A stretch of DNA of 64,000 nucleotides from Thalassospira mesophila (GTDB lineage Bacteria; Pseudomonadota; Alphaproteobacteria; Rhodospirillales; Thalassospiraceae): positions 1-64,000 of the forward strand of contig NZ_JFKA01000016.1 of assembly GCF_002115755.1 (NCBI RefSeq), written 5' to 3'. Made by a program: the position numbers and the translations under genes. The notes below the pieces were generated by a model that ran no database searches, had not been told where the DNA came from, and saw only the letters and a list, made by a program, of their open reading frames with translations. This document shows positions 46,534 to 56,271 of the stretch, piece by piece (the first letter of the stretch is position 1; each line of letters opens with the position of its first letter).

Positions 46534-48135
46534 ATGAGTGAAGAAACATTCGACTATATCGTCGTCGGCGCAGGTTCGGCGGGCTGTACGCTCGCCAACC
46601 GCCTGTCCGAAATTGGCAGTGCCAGCACCTTGCTGTTAGAAGCCGGTGGCAAGGACCGCCATCCGTGGATCCACATCCCGGTGGGCTATCTTTACTGTAT
46701 TGGCAACCCCAAGGTTGACTGGTGCTTTAAAACCGAAAACGAGGCCGGTTTAAACGGGCGGTCGCTTTCGTACCCGCGCGGCAAGGTTTTGGGCGGCTGT
46801 TCGTCGATCAATGGCATGATTTACATGCGCGGTCAGGCCACAGATTATGACCAGTGGCGTCAGGCCGGGTGCCAGGGCTGGGGCTGGAATGACGTGTTAC
46901 CCCTGTTTAAAAAGTCGGAAGACTATTATCAGGGCAAGGACGACATGCACGGCGCAGGCGGTGAATGGCGCGTCGAAGAAGCCCGCCTGCACTGGGATAT
47001 TCTTGATGCCTTTCAGGATGCCGCCGCACAGGCCGGATTTGCCAAGATTGATGATTTCAACCGCGGCAATAACGAGGGATCGAGCTATTTCAAGGTTAAC
47101 CAGCGCCGCGGCATTCGCTGGAACACCGCCAAGGCCTTTCTGCGCCCTGCCCTTGACCGGCCCAATTTGCACCTGCAAACTCATGCGCAGGTTCGTCGGC
47201 TGATTATCGAAGACGGCCGCGCGGTTGGGGTGGAATTTGATCATCACGGCACCATCCGCACCGTGCGGGCGCGGCGTGAAATCATATTATCTGCCGGGTC
47301 AGTCGGATCCCCCCATATTCTGGAACTGTCAGGCATTGGCCGGGGCGATGTTTTACAAAAAGCAGGCATCGCCGTTACCCATGAAAACAAATCGGTCGGT
47401 GAAAACCTGCAAGACCATTTGCAATTGCGCTGTGCCTATAAGGTCGAAAACATCAAAACCCTGAACGAACAGGCAAATTCCCTGTTTGGCAAGGCATCCA
47501 TCGCGCTGGAATATCTGGTCAAACAATCCGGCCCGATGTCGATGGCACCCAGCCAGCTTGGCATGTTTACCCGGTCGTCAACGGCCTATGACATGCCCAA
47601 TTTGCAATATCATGTGCAACCGCTTTCACTTGATAAATTTGGCGACAGCGTTCACCCCTTCCCGGCCTTTACTGCCAGTGTGTGCAACCTGCGCCCCGAA
47701 AGCCGCGGTTCCATTCATTTGACCAACCCGGATTTCAAAAAACAACCCGCCATCGCGCCCAATTACCTGAGTGCGGAAGCCGATCGCCAGGTTGCGGTTG
47801 ATGCCATTCGCCAAACCCGGCGGATCGCATCACAAAAGGCACTTCAGCCCTATAACCCGCAGGAATTCAAACCCGGACCGGTTTATGAAACCGAGGATGA
47901 TTTAATCCGTGCGGCGGGCGACATTGGCACCACCATTTTCCATCCGGTGGGCACCTGCCGCATGGGGATTGACCACGATGCCGTGGTTGACCCGGCATTG
48001 AAGTTCAATGGCATTGCCGGGCTGCGTGTGGCCGATGCGTCGATCATGCCAACCATTGTGTCGGGCAATACCAATTCCCCAACCATCATGATTGCCGAAA
48101 AGGCTGCACAGCTGATCAAGGCTGACGCGGCCTGA
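46534..48135 (+). CDS. GMC-family FAD-dependent alcohol dehydrogenase (BetA/AlkJ-like), 533 aa
   Basis: The N-terminal FAD-binding motif DYIVVGAGSAGCTLANRL, GMC signature 1 (GKVLGGCSSINGMIYMRG) and signature 2 (ILSAGSVGSPHILELSGIG) identify a glucose-methanol-choline oxidoreductase. The active-site His lies in TTIFHPVGTCRMG and the catalytic His/Asn region in GNTNSPTIMIAEKAA. Homologues oxidise choline, alkanols or polyethylene glycol ends. As the last gene of the ABC importer operon it probably oxidises the imported alcohol. No betB aldehyde dehydrogenase or betI is present, which argues against choline. AAGG lies ten bases before the ATG. Confidence 0.9.
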   Translation: MSEETFDYIVVGAGSAGCTLANRLSEIGSASTLLLEAGGKDRHPWIHIPVGYLYCIGNPKVDWCFKTENEAGLNGRSLSYPRGKVLGGCSSINGMIYMRGQATDYDQWRQAGCQGWGWNDVLPLFKKSEDYYQGKDDMHGAGGEWRVEEARLHWDILDAFQDAAAQAGFAKIDDFNRGNNEGSSYFKVNQRRGIRWNTAKAFLRPALDRPNLHLQTHAQVRRLIIEDGRAVGVEFDHHGTIRTVRARREIILSAGSVGSPHILELSGIGRGDVLQKAGIAVTHENKSVGENLQDHLQLRCAYKVENIKTLNEQANSLFGKASIALEYLVKQSGPMSMAPSQLGMFTRSSTAYDMPNLQYHVQPLSLDKFGDSVHPFPAFTASVCNLRPESRGSIHLTNPDFKKQPAIAPNYLSAEADRQVAVDAIRQTRRIASQKALQPYNPQEFKPGPVYETEDDLIRAAGDIGTTIFHPVGTCRMGIDHDAVVDPALKFNGIAGLRVADASIMPTIVSGNTNSPTIMIAEKAAQLIKADAA

Positions 48136-48156
48136 ATAAACGGTGATATCAAAACC

Positions 48157-48190
48157 AAGGGCCGGACAAATTTTGTCCGGCCCTTTTGTT
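48157..48190. terminator. bidirectional rho-independent terminator
   Basis: A perfect 14-bp stem (AAGGGCCGGACAAA with its complement) and T-rich flanks lie between the convergent GMC and thymidine phosphorylase genes. Confidence 0.93.
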
Positions 48191-48211
48191 TTGTCGATCC
48201 GTATTTCAGGA

Positions 48212-49558
48212 TTAATCGGCGTTGCGCTTGGCAACAATGCGTTCGCGTACAGCACCGGCAGTACCAGTTTGGGCAACCTCGCCCTCGCCAATCACAATGG
48301 CCTCACGCAGCATTTTTTCGGCCACGCGCAACTGGTTTTCATCGCGGGTATACGCCACACATAACGGCGATGCGGCCGATACCGTTTGCCCAACCCGAAC
48401 AAAGTCGGTGAACCCAACCGCATGATCAATTTCCTGATCGGCCCGGGTCCGCCCGCCTTTAAGGGCGACCAGCGCCAAACCAACCTTGCGCGCATCCATC
48501 GACAAAATACGCCCGGTTTTTGTCGCCGAAATTTCAGCAACCATCGGTGCCGCTTCCTGATATTTGCCAATATTTTCGACAAAATCGCCCGGCCCGCCAA
48601 GGGCCCCGACCATGCGCGAAAACACCTCGGCCGCGCGGCCCGATGACAGGGCGGCCGATGCCTTTTGCAAGCCATCGCCCACGTCATCGGCAATGCCGGT
48701 TAACCCCAGCATTTCGGCCGCCAGCGCCAGTGTCACATCATAAACACGCTGTTCCTGATTTTTACCGGTCAGAAAATCGACTGCTTCTTTCATCTCCAGC
48801 GCATTGCCAACCGTTTCACCCAGCACCTGGTCCATGTCGGTCAAAAGGGCTGTGGTTGGCACGCCATTGCGCGTTGCCACCTCGGTGATGCTTTCGGCCA
48901 GTTCACGGGCGCGGTCATATTCATTCATGAATGCGCCAGAGCCAAATTTGACATCCATCACCAGCGCATCAAGCCCCGCCGCCAGTTTTTTTGACAAGAT
49001 TGACGCCGTAATAAGCGGGATGGATTCCACCGTCGCCGTAACATCGCGAATGCCATAAAACCTTTTGTCCGCCGGGGCCAAATCGGCGGTCTGGCCAATA
49101 ATCGCGCAGCCAACCTCGCGCGTGACCTTGGCAAATTCAGCCAGGTCCGGTGCCGTGCGATAACCCGGTATCGAATCAAATTTATCAAGCGTCCCGCCGG
49201 TATGGCCCAACCCCCGGCCCGAAATCATCGGAACATACGCGCCGCAGGCGGCCACAATCGGGCCAAGCATCAGGCTGACCTTGTCGCCAACACCACCAGT
49301 CGAATGTTTATCGACCACGGGCCCGTTTTCCAGCCCCAGTTTTTTCCAGTCCAGCACCGTGCCGGAATCGCGCATATTGCGCGTCAATGCGGCACGTTCG
49401 TCCATTGTCATGCCCTGAAAAAACACAGCCATGGCAAAGGCGGCAACCTGCCCTTCGCTAATAGAAAAATCAGCGATCCCGTTGACAAAAAAGGCAATTT
49501 CATCTTCGCTTAAAACGTCACCCTGACGTTTGCGACGAATAATTTCCTGCGGCAGCAT
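48212..49558 (-). CDS. deoA: thymidine phosphorylase, 448 aa
   Basis: Phosphorolysis of (deoxy)pyrimidine nucleosides to base and deoxyribose 1-phosphate. It shows the family signature [20 protein letters not shown], the phosphate loop [13 protein letters not shown], and the C-terminal barrel-sandwich domain ending in [14 protein letters not shown]-like sequence. The length fits DeoA (about 440 aa). It is the last gene of the nucleoside unit; AGGGG lies before the ATG. Strict thymidine against general pyrimidine specificity cannot be told. Confidence 0.93.
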   Translation of the reverse strand: MLPQEIIRRKRQGDVLSEDEIAFFVNGIADFSISEGQVAAFAMAVFFQGMTMDERAALTRNMRDSGTVLDWKKLGLENGPVVDKHSTGGVGDKVSLMLGPIVAACGAYVPMISGRGLGHTGGTLDKFDSIPGYRTAPDLAEFAKVTREVGCAIIGQTADLAPADKRFYGIRDVTATVESIPLITASILSKKLAAGLDALVMDVKFGSGAFMNEYDRARELAESITEVATRNGVPTTALLTDMDQVLGETVGNALEMKEAVDFLTGKNQEQRVYDVTLALAAEMLGLTGIADDVGDGLQKASAALSSGRAAEVFSRMVGALGGPGDFVENIGKYQEAAPMVAEISATKTGRILSMDARKVGLALVALKGGRTRADQEIDHAVGFTDFVRVGQTVSAASPLCVAYTRDENQLRVAEKMLREAIVIGEGEVAQTGTAGAVRERIVAKRNAD

Positions 49559-49646
49559 TTTTTTCCCCTGCTCGGCAGTTGATTAAAAAGTCAAGGCGGA
49601 CACCTAAATGCTGCCCGCCCCAAAACCCGGTTATAGCAGGCTGTTG

Positions 49647-50453
49647 TTACTGGCTTTGGGCAAAGTAACGCAGCAAAATGCGGATCAGATTTGCCGATCC
49701 TTCTTTCGCCATTTCCAGTGTTTGTTCGTGGCTAAGGGCTGTTGCACTCATACCGGCGGCCAGATTGGTAATGTTGGAAACAGCGGCAACCCGGAAACCA
49801 AGACGCCGTGCTAAAATATTTTCCGGCACGGTTGACATACCAACCGCGTCGGCCCCCATCACCCGCAATGCCCGAATTTCGGCAGGCGTTTCAAAGCTGG
49901 GGCCGGTACACCAGACGTATGTTCCTTCAAACAGGGCAATGCCCAGCTCTGCCGCGGTATGATGCAGCCCTGCCCCTATTTCCGGGTCATAGGGCGCGTT
50001 CATATCCACAAAGCGATCTGCACCGTGATAACCAATCAACGGATTGGGGCCAAACAGGCTGATATGATCGGTTATCAGCATCAGGTTGCCAGGGCCTGCT
50101 TCGGCGACCAAAGAACCCGCCGCATTGGTTAAAATCAGGCGATCAGCACCCAGCTTGCGTAAAACTTCCAACGGTTCCGCCATCAGGTCTGACCGGCCAT
50201 GTTCGTAATAATGCGCGCGGCCCTGCATTACCGCAACCGATACAGCCCCAATACGGCCCAGCACCAGTTGCCCGCCATGCCCGACCACAGTTGGTTTGGG
50301 AAAACCCGGCAAATCGGCATAGTCAATGGTAATGGCATCGCTGACCGCATCAACAACACCGCCCAGCCCGCTGCCCAGAACCAGCGCGACATCAACGCTA
50401 AAACCGGGGGCTTTTTGGGCGATAACAGCAAGGGCAGCATCGATATTGCTCAT
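49647..50453 (-). CDS. purine-nucleoside phosphorylase (trimeric PNP), 268 aa
   Basis: A PNP/MTAP-family enzyme of the trimeric type: phosphate-binding GSGLGG, QGRAHYYE, LTNAAGSL, the purine-site segment VGMSTVPENILAR and SNITNLAAG. It would split inosine and guanosine to base and ribose 1-phosphate (punA/xapA type). The ATG overlaps the cdd stop (ATGA), and CGGAG lies ten bases before it, so it is coupled to cdd. Confidence 0.93.
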   Translation of the reverse strand: MSNIDAALAVIAQKAPGFSVDVALVLGSGLGGVVDAVSDAITIDYADLPGFPKPTVVGHGGQLVLGRIGAVSVAVMQGRAHYYEHGRSDLMAEPLEVLRKLGADRLILTNAAGSLVAEAGPGNLMLITDHISLFGPNPLIGYHGADRFVDMNAPYDPEIGAGLHHTAAELGIALFEGTYVWCTGPSFETPAEIRALRVMGADAVGMSTVPENILARRLGFRVAAVSNITNLAAGMSATALSHEQTLEMAKEGSANLIRILLRYFAQSQ

Positions 50454-50887
50454 GACAGGTTCTCCGGCCCGAAGGAATGCGGGATAAGCTCTTCGCGGGT
50501 TAATGTCAGCAGGGTTTTTCCGGCTTCGTTAATCACAAAAATGTTGCCATCCGGGCCGGTAAATTCGCGAATTTTCTGGCGGCAGCCACCACACGGCGTA
50601 CAGGCAACATCGCCACTGCCCACCACCACAATCTCGCTAATCTTGCGTTCACCAGCCAAAACCATCGCCGAAATGGCCCCGCCTTCGGCACAAACGCCTT
50701 CAGGATAGGCCGCATTTTCAACGTTGCAGCCCGCAATAATCACGCCATTTTCGGTGCGCAATGCCGCACCGACCAGAAATTTGGAATAAGGCGCATAGGC
50801 ATTTTTGCGCGCCGCTTGCGCCGCAACAACCAGATCATGGGGTGCCATCAATTTTTCAGCACTCTGAACCGCGCTATTTTCAGTCAT
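50450..50887 (-). CDS. cdd: cytidine deaminase, 145 aa
   Basis: A homotetrameric zinc enzyme turning cytidine and deoxycytidine to uridine. It shows the zinc and catalytic Glu motif CNVENAAYPEGVCAE and the second Cys pair PCGGCRQK. The length is that of the small, single-domain Cdd. It converts imported cytidine to a substrate of the pyrimidine phosphorylase. The ribosome site is GGATG before the ATG. Confidence 0.94.
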   Translation of the reverse strand: MTENSAVQSAEKLMAPHDLVVAAQAARKNAYAPYSKFLVGAALRTENGVIIAGCNVENAAYPEGVCAEGGAISAMVLAGERKISEIVVVGSGDVACTPCGGCRQKIREFTGPDGNIFVINEAGKTLLTLTREELIPHSFGPENLS

Positions 50888-50929
50888 TCATTCATCCAAT
50901 CGGGGCATATCCCCGCCAACTTGAAAATT

Positions 50930-51901
50930 TTAACGTTCCTTGACGTAAGGACGCCCCAATGATTTAGGCGCAACTGCACGGCCAATAAAGCCCGCCAGCA
51001 AAATCACCGTCAGGATATAGGGCAGCGCCTGCACCAGTTGTACCGGAACCTCGCCAATACCGGGCAAGATAACGCCCTGAAGACGGGTCGCCGCCGCATC
51101 GAGAAAGCCAAACAAAATGCAGGCAAACATGGCGGGAAACGGCCGCCACTTGCCAAACACCATGGCGGCAAGCGCGATATAACCCTTGCCCGCTGTCATG
51201 TCGGACAAAAACGAAGCCCCCTGTGCGGTCGAAAGATAAGCCCCGGAAATACCAACAAGGAAACCACTGCACAAAACCGATTTATATCGCATGCCAACCA
51301 CGCTGATACCGGCTGTATCAACCGCACCGGGGTTTTCCCCCACAGCACGTAACCGCAAACCAAACCGGGTACGATACAAAACCCACCACGATGCCGGAAC
51401 CGCCAGAAACGCCACATAAACCAGAATATTATGGCCACTGATCAATTCGGAATAAAGCGAACCTAATATCGGCACATTGGCAACGGCATCAGCGCCAGGC
51501 AAGGTGATGGGTTGAAACCGGGCCGAATGGTCCAGCGCCGGGGTTTTGCCACCCTGTGCAAATAACGCAATCCCGACCAAAGCAGTTAAGCCTGACATCA
51601 GAATATTAATCGCCATGCCCGACACAACCTGATTGCCCTTATGGGTGATACAGGCAAAACCATGCAGCAACGACAGGCCCATCGTGGTTAGAACAGCGGC
51701 ACCAAGGCCCAACCAGTGACTGTTGGTGTAATAGGCGACACAGGCCGCCGAAAACGCCCCACCCAGCATCATGCCTTCAAGGGCCAGGTTAATGGTCCCC
51801 GCCCGTTCGGAAAACATCCCGGCAAGGGCGGCAAGAATAAGCGGCGTGGAGGTCCGCATTGTTGCATCAAGCAACAAAACGATCATTTGAAAATTATCCA
51901 T
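50930..51901 (-). CDS. nucleoside ABC permease (BmpD-associated), second subunit, 323 aa
   Basis: A BPD-type permease of the nucleoside (NupC/YufQ) family with eight or nine helices: FSERAGTINLALEGMMLGGA near the N-terminus and AQGASFLSDMTAGKGYIALA, AMVFGKWRPFPAM in the later part. It pairs with the other permease. The ATG at 51901 shares its A with the TGA of the upstream gene and follows AGGAGG; an extension to 51994 is rejected. Confidence 0.91.
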   Translation of the reverse strand: MDNFQMIVLLLDATMRTSTPLILAALAGMFSERAGTINLALEGMMLGGAFSAACVAYYTNSHWLGLGAAVLTTMGLSLLHGFACITHKGNQVVSGMAINILMSGLTALVGIALFAQGGKTPALDHSARFQPITLPGADAVANVPILGSLYSELISGHNILVYVAFLAVPASWWVLYRTRFGLRLRAVGENPGAVDTAGISVVGMRYKSVLCSGFLVGISGAYLSTAQGASFLSDMTAGKGYIALAAMVFGKWRPFPAMFACILFGFLDAAATRLQGVILPGIGEVPVQLVQALPYILTVILLAGFIGRAVAPKSLGRPYVKER

Positions 51902-53019
51902 CACGCGGCCTCCTGCGTTTTCTGGCGTAAACGCCATGCCGTGTAGATTTTGGTCACACGCGGGCGGAACATGTGTTCCAGCGCCCCGGTACACAAAATA
52001 ACCAACCCCTGAATAACCACGACCATATCGTTGGTGATGGTTGGAATTTCAAACGAAAGCTCCGCCCCGCCCTGATACAGCATCCCAAACAGCAAGGCCG
52101 AGAGGAAAATGCCAAACGGGTGATTGCGCCCCATCAGGGCCACCGCAATGCCGACAAAGCCGTATCCGGCAGTAAAGTCGATCAAAAGGCGATGCTGAAC
52201 GCCCATGACTTCATTCAGCGCCATAAAGCCCGACAGCGCCCCGGAAATCATCATCGCCATGATGATATAACGGCCCGGTTCGATCCCGGCGAAGGTCGCG
52301 GCTGCCGCATTGGCCCCGACGGTGCGAATGGCATAGCCCCAGCGCGTATGCCAGATAAACAGCCACACCAGAACGCAACACACCAGCGCATAGACAAATG
52401 ACAGGTTTAACGGGCTGCTGGCCATGTCAATGCCAAACCACGCCGCCATATTGTGAATATAGGGAAGTGTCAGATTTTCATCGATGGCGGCACTTTCGGG
52501 CGTCATCGAGCCTTGCGGGCGCAACACATTAACCAGCAAATACACCATCAAGGACGATGCAATAAAGTTGAACATGATGGTGGTGATCACCACATGCGAA
52601 CCGCGCCGTGCCTGCAAATATGCCGGAATATAGGCCCATGCGGCCCCGAACAGGGCAGCAGCAAGAATGGCAACCACCAGCATCACCGGAAACGGCAACC
52701 AGTTCAGATACAGGGCTGCAAGTGTGACCCCCAACCCGCCCACATAGGCTTGGCCTTCAACACCAATGTTAAAAAGCCCGGCATGAAACGCCACAGCAAA
52801 GGCCAGCCCGGTAAAGATGAAGTTGGTGGTGTAATAAAGGGTATAGCCCACCGCCTCTTCATAGCCGAACGCGCCATACAGCATAATCCGAACCACTTCG
52901 GTCGGGTTTTCGCCAATGGCCATCACGACCAGCCCGGAAATCAGAAAGGCCAGCACCAAATTCATCAAGGGCAAAACGCCAACATCGATCCAGCGCGGAA
53001 GTTGAATGCTATCACTCAT
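51901..53019 (-). CDS. nucleoside ABC permease (BmpD-associated), first subunit, 372 aa
   Basis: A larger permease of the NupB/YufP type with the family segments HAGLFNIGVEGQAYVGGLG, GAAWAYIPAYLQARRGSHVV and YGFVGIAVALMGRNHPFGI. The ATG overlaps the stop of the ATPase gene (ATGA), with CGGAGG upstream. Together the two permeases form the nucleoside channel. Confidence 0.92.
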   Translation of the reverse strand: MSDSIQLPRWIDVGVLPLMNLVLAFLISGLVVMAIGENPTEVVRIMLYGAFGYEEAVGYTLYYTTNFIFTGLAFAVAFHAGLFNIGVEGQAYVGGLGVTLAALYLNWLPFPVMLVVAILAAALFGAAWAYIPAYLQARRGSHVVITTIMFNFIASSLMVYLLVNVLRPQGSMTPESAAIDENLTLPYIHNMAAWFGIDMASSPLNLSFVYALVCCVLVWLFIWHTRWGYAIRTVGANAAAATFAGIEPGRYIIMAMMISGALSGFMALNEVMGVQHRLLIDFTAGYGFVGIAVALMGRNHPFGIFLSALLFGMLYQGGAELSFEIPTITNDMVVVIQGLVILCTGALEHMFRPRVTKIYTAWRLRQKTQEAA

Positions 53020-54608
53020 TTACCGACCTCCGCCTCTGCCTGTTTCGGGTCCACACCCGCCATCATCAGGCCCAGAACCCGTTCGTTTGCATCTGCGGCA
53101 TTCACTTCACCCACTATAAAGCCATCGCACATCACCAAAATACGATCCGACAGTGACATGATTTCATCAAGTTCGACCGATACCAGCAATACAGCCTTGC
53201 CAGCGTCGCGCATGGCAACAATGCGTTTATGAATAAACTCGATCGCGCCAATATCGACACCGCGTGTGGGTTGCCCCACCAGCAGCAAATCCGGGTCGCG
53301 CATCATTTCACGCGCCAAAATCAGTTTTTGCTGGTTCCCGCCCGAAAAATTGGCCGCCTTTAAATGCGGGTCTGCCGGGCGCACATCAAATTCTTCCATC
53401 ATGTGGCGGGTGGCATCGGCCACCTTGCCCCAGTCCAGCAACAGCCCGTTCTGATAGGCCTTGTCATCCTGATAGCCCAGAATGGCGGCTTCTTCGGCAG
53501 AAAAATTCGTTACCATTGCCATGCGATGGCGATCTTCGGGGACATGGGCAACACCGCGCTGGCGCAGCTCTGCCGGGCCAACACCGCGGCCCGGTGTCAC
53601 ATCCTGACCATTCAATATAACCTGGCCTTCCGATACCGCACGGATCCCGCCCAAGGCTTCCAAAAGTTCGCTTTGGCCATTGCCCGAAACACCGGCAATG
53701 CCGACAATTTCGCCTGCCCGCACGGTAAAGCTGGCATTTTTAACCTTGCGTACACCGGTGCTGGTATCAACGCACAAGTTATCGACCTGCAAAACCGTTG
53801 AGTGCGGATTAGCCACACCTTTTTCCAGTCGCAACAACACCTTGCGGCCAACCATTAATTCAGAAAGTTCTTCCGGGCTGGTTTGCGCCGTATGCCGGTG
53901 CGCCACCATTTCACCCTGCCGCATCACCGAAACATTGTCGGTCGCGGCCATAATTTCACGCAATTTATGCGTAATCAGCACCACGGTTTTACCCTGCTGT
54001 TTCAAGGTGCCCAGAATACGGAACAAATGGTCCGCTTCCTGTGGTGTTAAAACGCCAGTGGGTTCATCAAGGATAAGAATTTCGGCCCCGCGATACAGGG
54101 CCTTCAAAATTTCAACGCGCTGCTGCAACCCGACCGACAATTCGCCGACAATGGCGTCGGGGTCGATATCAAGGGAGTATTCACGTTCCAGACGGCGCAA
54201 TTCTTCGCGGGCCTTGTCCACGCCTTCGCGCAACACAGCACCGCCTTCAACGCCCAGTATCACGTTTTCCAGCACACTAAACGGTTCAACCAGCATGAAA
54301 TGCTGATGCACCATGCCGATGCCCACGGCAATGGCGTCTTCCGACCCGTTAATGTTGCAAAGCTTCCCGTCAACGTGAATGGTGCCTGAATCGGCCTGAT
54401 AAAAACCGTACAGGATGCTCATCAACGTTGATTTGCCAGCACCGTTTTCCCCGACAATGCCGTGGATGGTGCCTTTTTCTACTTTCAAATCAATTGAATT
54501 ATTGGCGTGAACCGCACCAAACCGCTTATCAATTCCACGCAGTTCAATGGCGGGCGGCACGGTACCGGTTGCCCCGGTACCGTGCGCTGTATGTATCGTA
54601 TCCGACAC
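53016..54608 (-). CDS. nucleoside ABC importer ATPase with two ABC domains, 530 aa
   Basis: Two nucleotide-binding domains in tandem. The first is canonical: Walker A GENGAGKST, signature LSVGLQQRVEILKAL, Walker B ILILDEPTGVLTP, H-loop VLITHKL. The second has a degenerate Walker A (GVSGNGQSE), signature FSGGNQQKLILAREM and Walker B LLLVGQPTRGVD, with Gln in place of Glu, which is usual for the NupA/YufO family. The start codon is GTG at 54608 with GGGGAT before it. It drives the nucleoside importer. Confidence 0.93.
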   Translation of the reverse strand: MSDTIHTAHGTGATGTVPPAIELRGIDKRFGAVHANNSIDLKVEKGTIHGIVGENGAGKSTLMSILYGFYQADSGTIHVDGKLCNINGSEDAIAVGIGMVHQHFMLVEPFSVLENVILGVEGGAVLREGVDKAREELRRLEREYSLDIDPDAIVGELSVGLQQRVEILKALYRGAEILILDEPTGVLTPQEADHLFRILGTLKQQGKTVVLITHKLREIMAATDNVSVMRQGEMVAHRHTAQTSPEELSELMVGRKVLLRLEKGVANPHSTVLQVDNLCVDTSTGVRKVKNASFTVRAGEIVGIAGVSGNGQSELLEALGGIRAVSEGQVILNGQDVTPGRGVGPAELRQRGVAHVPEDRHRMAMVTNFSAEEAAILGYQDDKAYQNGLLLDWGKVADATRHMMEEFDVRPADPHLKAANFSGGNQQKLILAREMMRDPDLLLVGQPTRGVDIGAIEFIHKRIVAMRDAGKAVLLVSVELDEIMSLSDRILVMCDGFIVGEVNAADANERVLGLMMAGVDPKQAEAEVGK

Positions 54609-54634
54609 GTCAAATCCCCGATTGTCTTAACGAC

Positions 54635-55630
54635 TTACATCGGGCAGGCGCTGTCAGTCATGTAATCATGAACCTTCAGCGAGCCGTCGATGATTTCTGC
54701 TTTCGCCTTGGCAACGGCGGCTTTCATGTCGTCGGTGATCAGCTTCTCGTTATTTTCATCGAGAGCCCAGGCAACGCCATCTTCCTTCAGGCCCAAAATG
54801 CTGGTGCCCGAATGCCACTTGCCGTTCGCGGCATCGGAAAATGCCTGATAAACGGCAACGTCAACACGCTTGAGCATTGAAGTTAAAACCGATCCCGGAT
54901 GCAATGCATTCTGGTTTGAATCCACACCAATACCAAGTTTACCTGCATCAGCAGCCGCCTGCAGCACACCAACGCCAGTGCCACCAGCAGCATGGTAAAT
55001 AACGTCTGCGCCCCGGTCGAACTGCGACTTGGCCAACTCACCGCCCTTAACCGGGTCATTCCAGGCTGCACCGGTGGTGCCGGTCATGTTCTGGAATACT
55101 TCGGTGTCGCTATTGGCATATTTAACGCCCTGGGCGTACCCGCAGGAAAATTTGTGGATCAGCGGAATATCCATGCCACCAACAAAACCGACCTTGTGGG
55201 TCTTGGATGCCATTGCTGCTAACACACCAACCAGGAACGATCCTTCCTGTTCCTTGAACAGGATCGACTGGACGTTCGGCAGATCAACAACCGAGTCAAC
55301 AATCGCAAAATTGGTATCAGGAAATTCAGCCGCAACTTTTTCAAGGGCGCTTGCCTGCGAGAAACCGATAACAACAATCGGGTTCATGCCGCGGCGCGCA
55401 AAGTTACGCATAGCCTGTTCACGCTGGGAATCGTTCTGGATTTCAAAGTCGCGATACGCGGTGCCGGTATCTTCTTTGTATTTCTCAGCACCCATATGGG
55501 CACTCTGGTTAAATGAACGGTCAAATTTGCCGCCCATATCGTAAACAACCGCCGGCTTGATTTCGGCAGCCGAAGCTACCGTAGCATAGCATGCGACAGC
55601 CGCGACCATTGTGGTCAGAAGCTTTTTCAT
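54635..55630 (-). CDS. BMP-family nucleoside-binding periplasmic protein, 331 aa
   Basis: A signal peptide (1-22, ending VASAA) precedes a basic membrane protein (PnrA/Med) fold: KPAVVYDMGGKFDRSFNQSA, the ligand-site region FLVGVLAAMASKTHKVGFVGG and GADVIYHAAGGTGVGVLQ. These proteins bind purine and pyrimidine nucleosides. No lipobox Cys is present, as expected for a soluble Gram-negative protein. AGAAGGG lies eight bases before the ATG. It heads the importer and salvage unit. Confidence 0.93.
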   Translation of the reverse strand: MKKLLTTMVAAVACYATVASAAEIKPAVVYDMGGKFDRSFNQSAHMGAEKYKEDTGTAYRDFEIQNDSQREQAMRNFARRGMNPIVVIGFSQASALEKVAAEFPDTNFAIVDSVVDLPNVQSILFKEQEGSFLVGVLAAMASKTHKVGFVGGMDIPLIHKFSCGYAQGVKYANSDTEVFQNMTGTTGAAWNDPVKGGELAKSQFDRGADVIYHAAGGTGVGVLQAAADAGKLGIGVDSNQNALHPGSVLTSMLKRVDVAVYQAFSDAANGKWHSGTSILGLKEDGVAWALDENNEKLITDDMKAAVAKAKAEIIDGSLKVHDYMTDSACPM

Positions 55631-56271
55631 TCCGAAGCCCTTCTGTTGCTTGATTGTCTTATTTTAATTCCCGCCAGTGCCCTTGACGGCGGAACTCCCT
55701 CATCGAAAAACTTTGCCCGCCTCTTTACGATTTATCCGGTGCAAATTGTGCTTTTCCCCATTTAAACCCGATACGAACAACATATGGTAACTACAAAATA
55801 TAGCCCTGTGTAAATAGGCGAGGAACATTATCAGGTATTAAAGCTGTCCGTTTGGTCAGAGAGCGCCCGAAAAGATGTTCGCTTTGCCCTGCCCTATCAG
55901 TGATTTCCCTTACATTGCCCCCTTTAACGAGCAGCAAAATAAAATTCAAGAAATTTAGCTAGACTTTGGCTGACACCGCTTCAATGCCACCACGAAATAT
56001 GCACGCGCGCTGCAACCCTTATTGTTCAGCCCCCTGTCGATTCCTTTTTGGCAACGTCAAAAGCCCTGTTTGTTGCTCAATGCCAACATCATACCACCCC
56101 AGTCATGCCTTTCATAACCGCAAGTTTCCACGCCGTTTGTGTCATCAAACCTGCCCCCGCAAGTCTTAACCATAGTTTCGTTCGACATTCGGGCATGCGC
56201 GATTACGATATCGGACTTGATATTTAAAAACCTTCACCGAAGTTTTTATGCAATTTGACCGGAGCAAACAC
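55631..56271. other. intergenic region between the divergent nucleoside and nucleotidase genes
   Basis: The 641 bases are the longest gene-free stretch of the window. I see no supportable gene: one 67-codon frame (55966-56169) has unusual composition and no ribosome site. The region should hold the promoters of the nucleoside importer unit and of the secreted nucleotidase. No convincing shared operator was found by eye. Confidence 0.55.

Noticed and set aside
55966-56169. 67-codon plus-strand frame before the nucleotidase
   Set aside because: It is Cys/Pro/His-rich without ribosome site, unlike real genes of this window.
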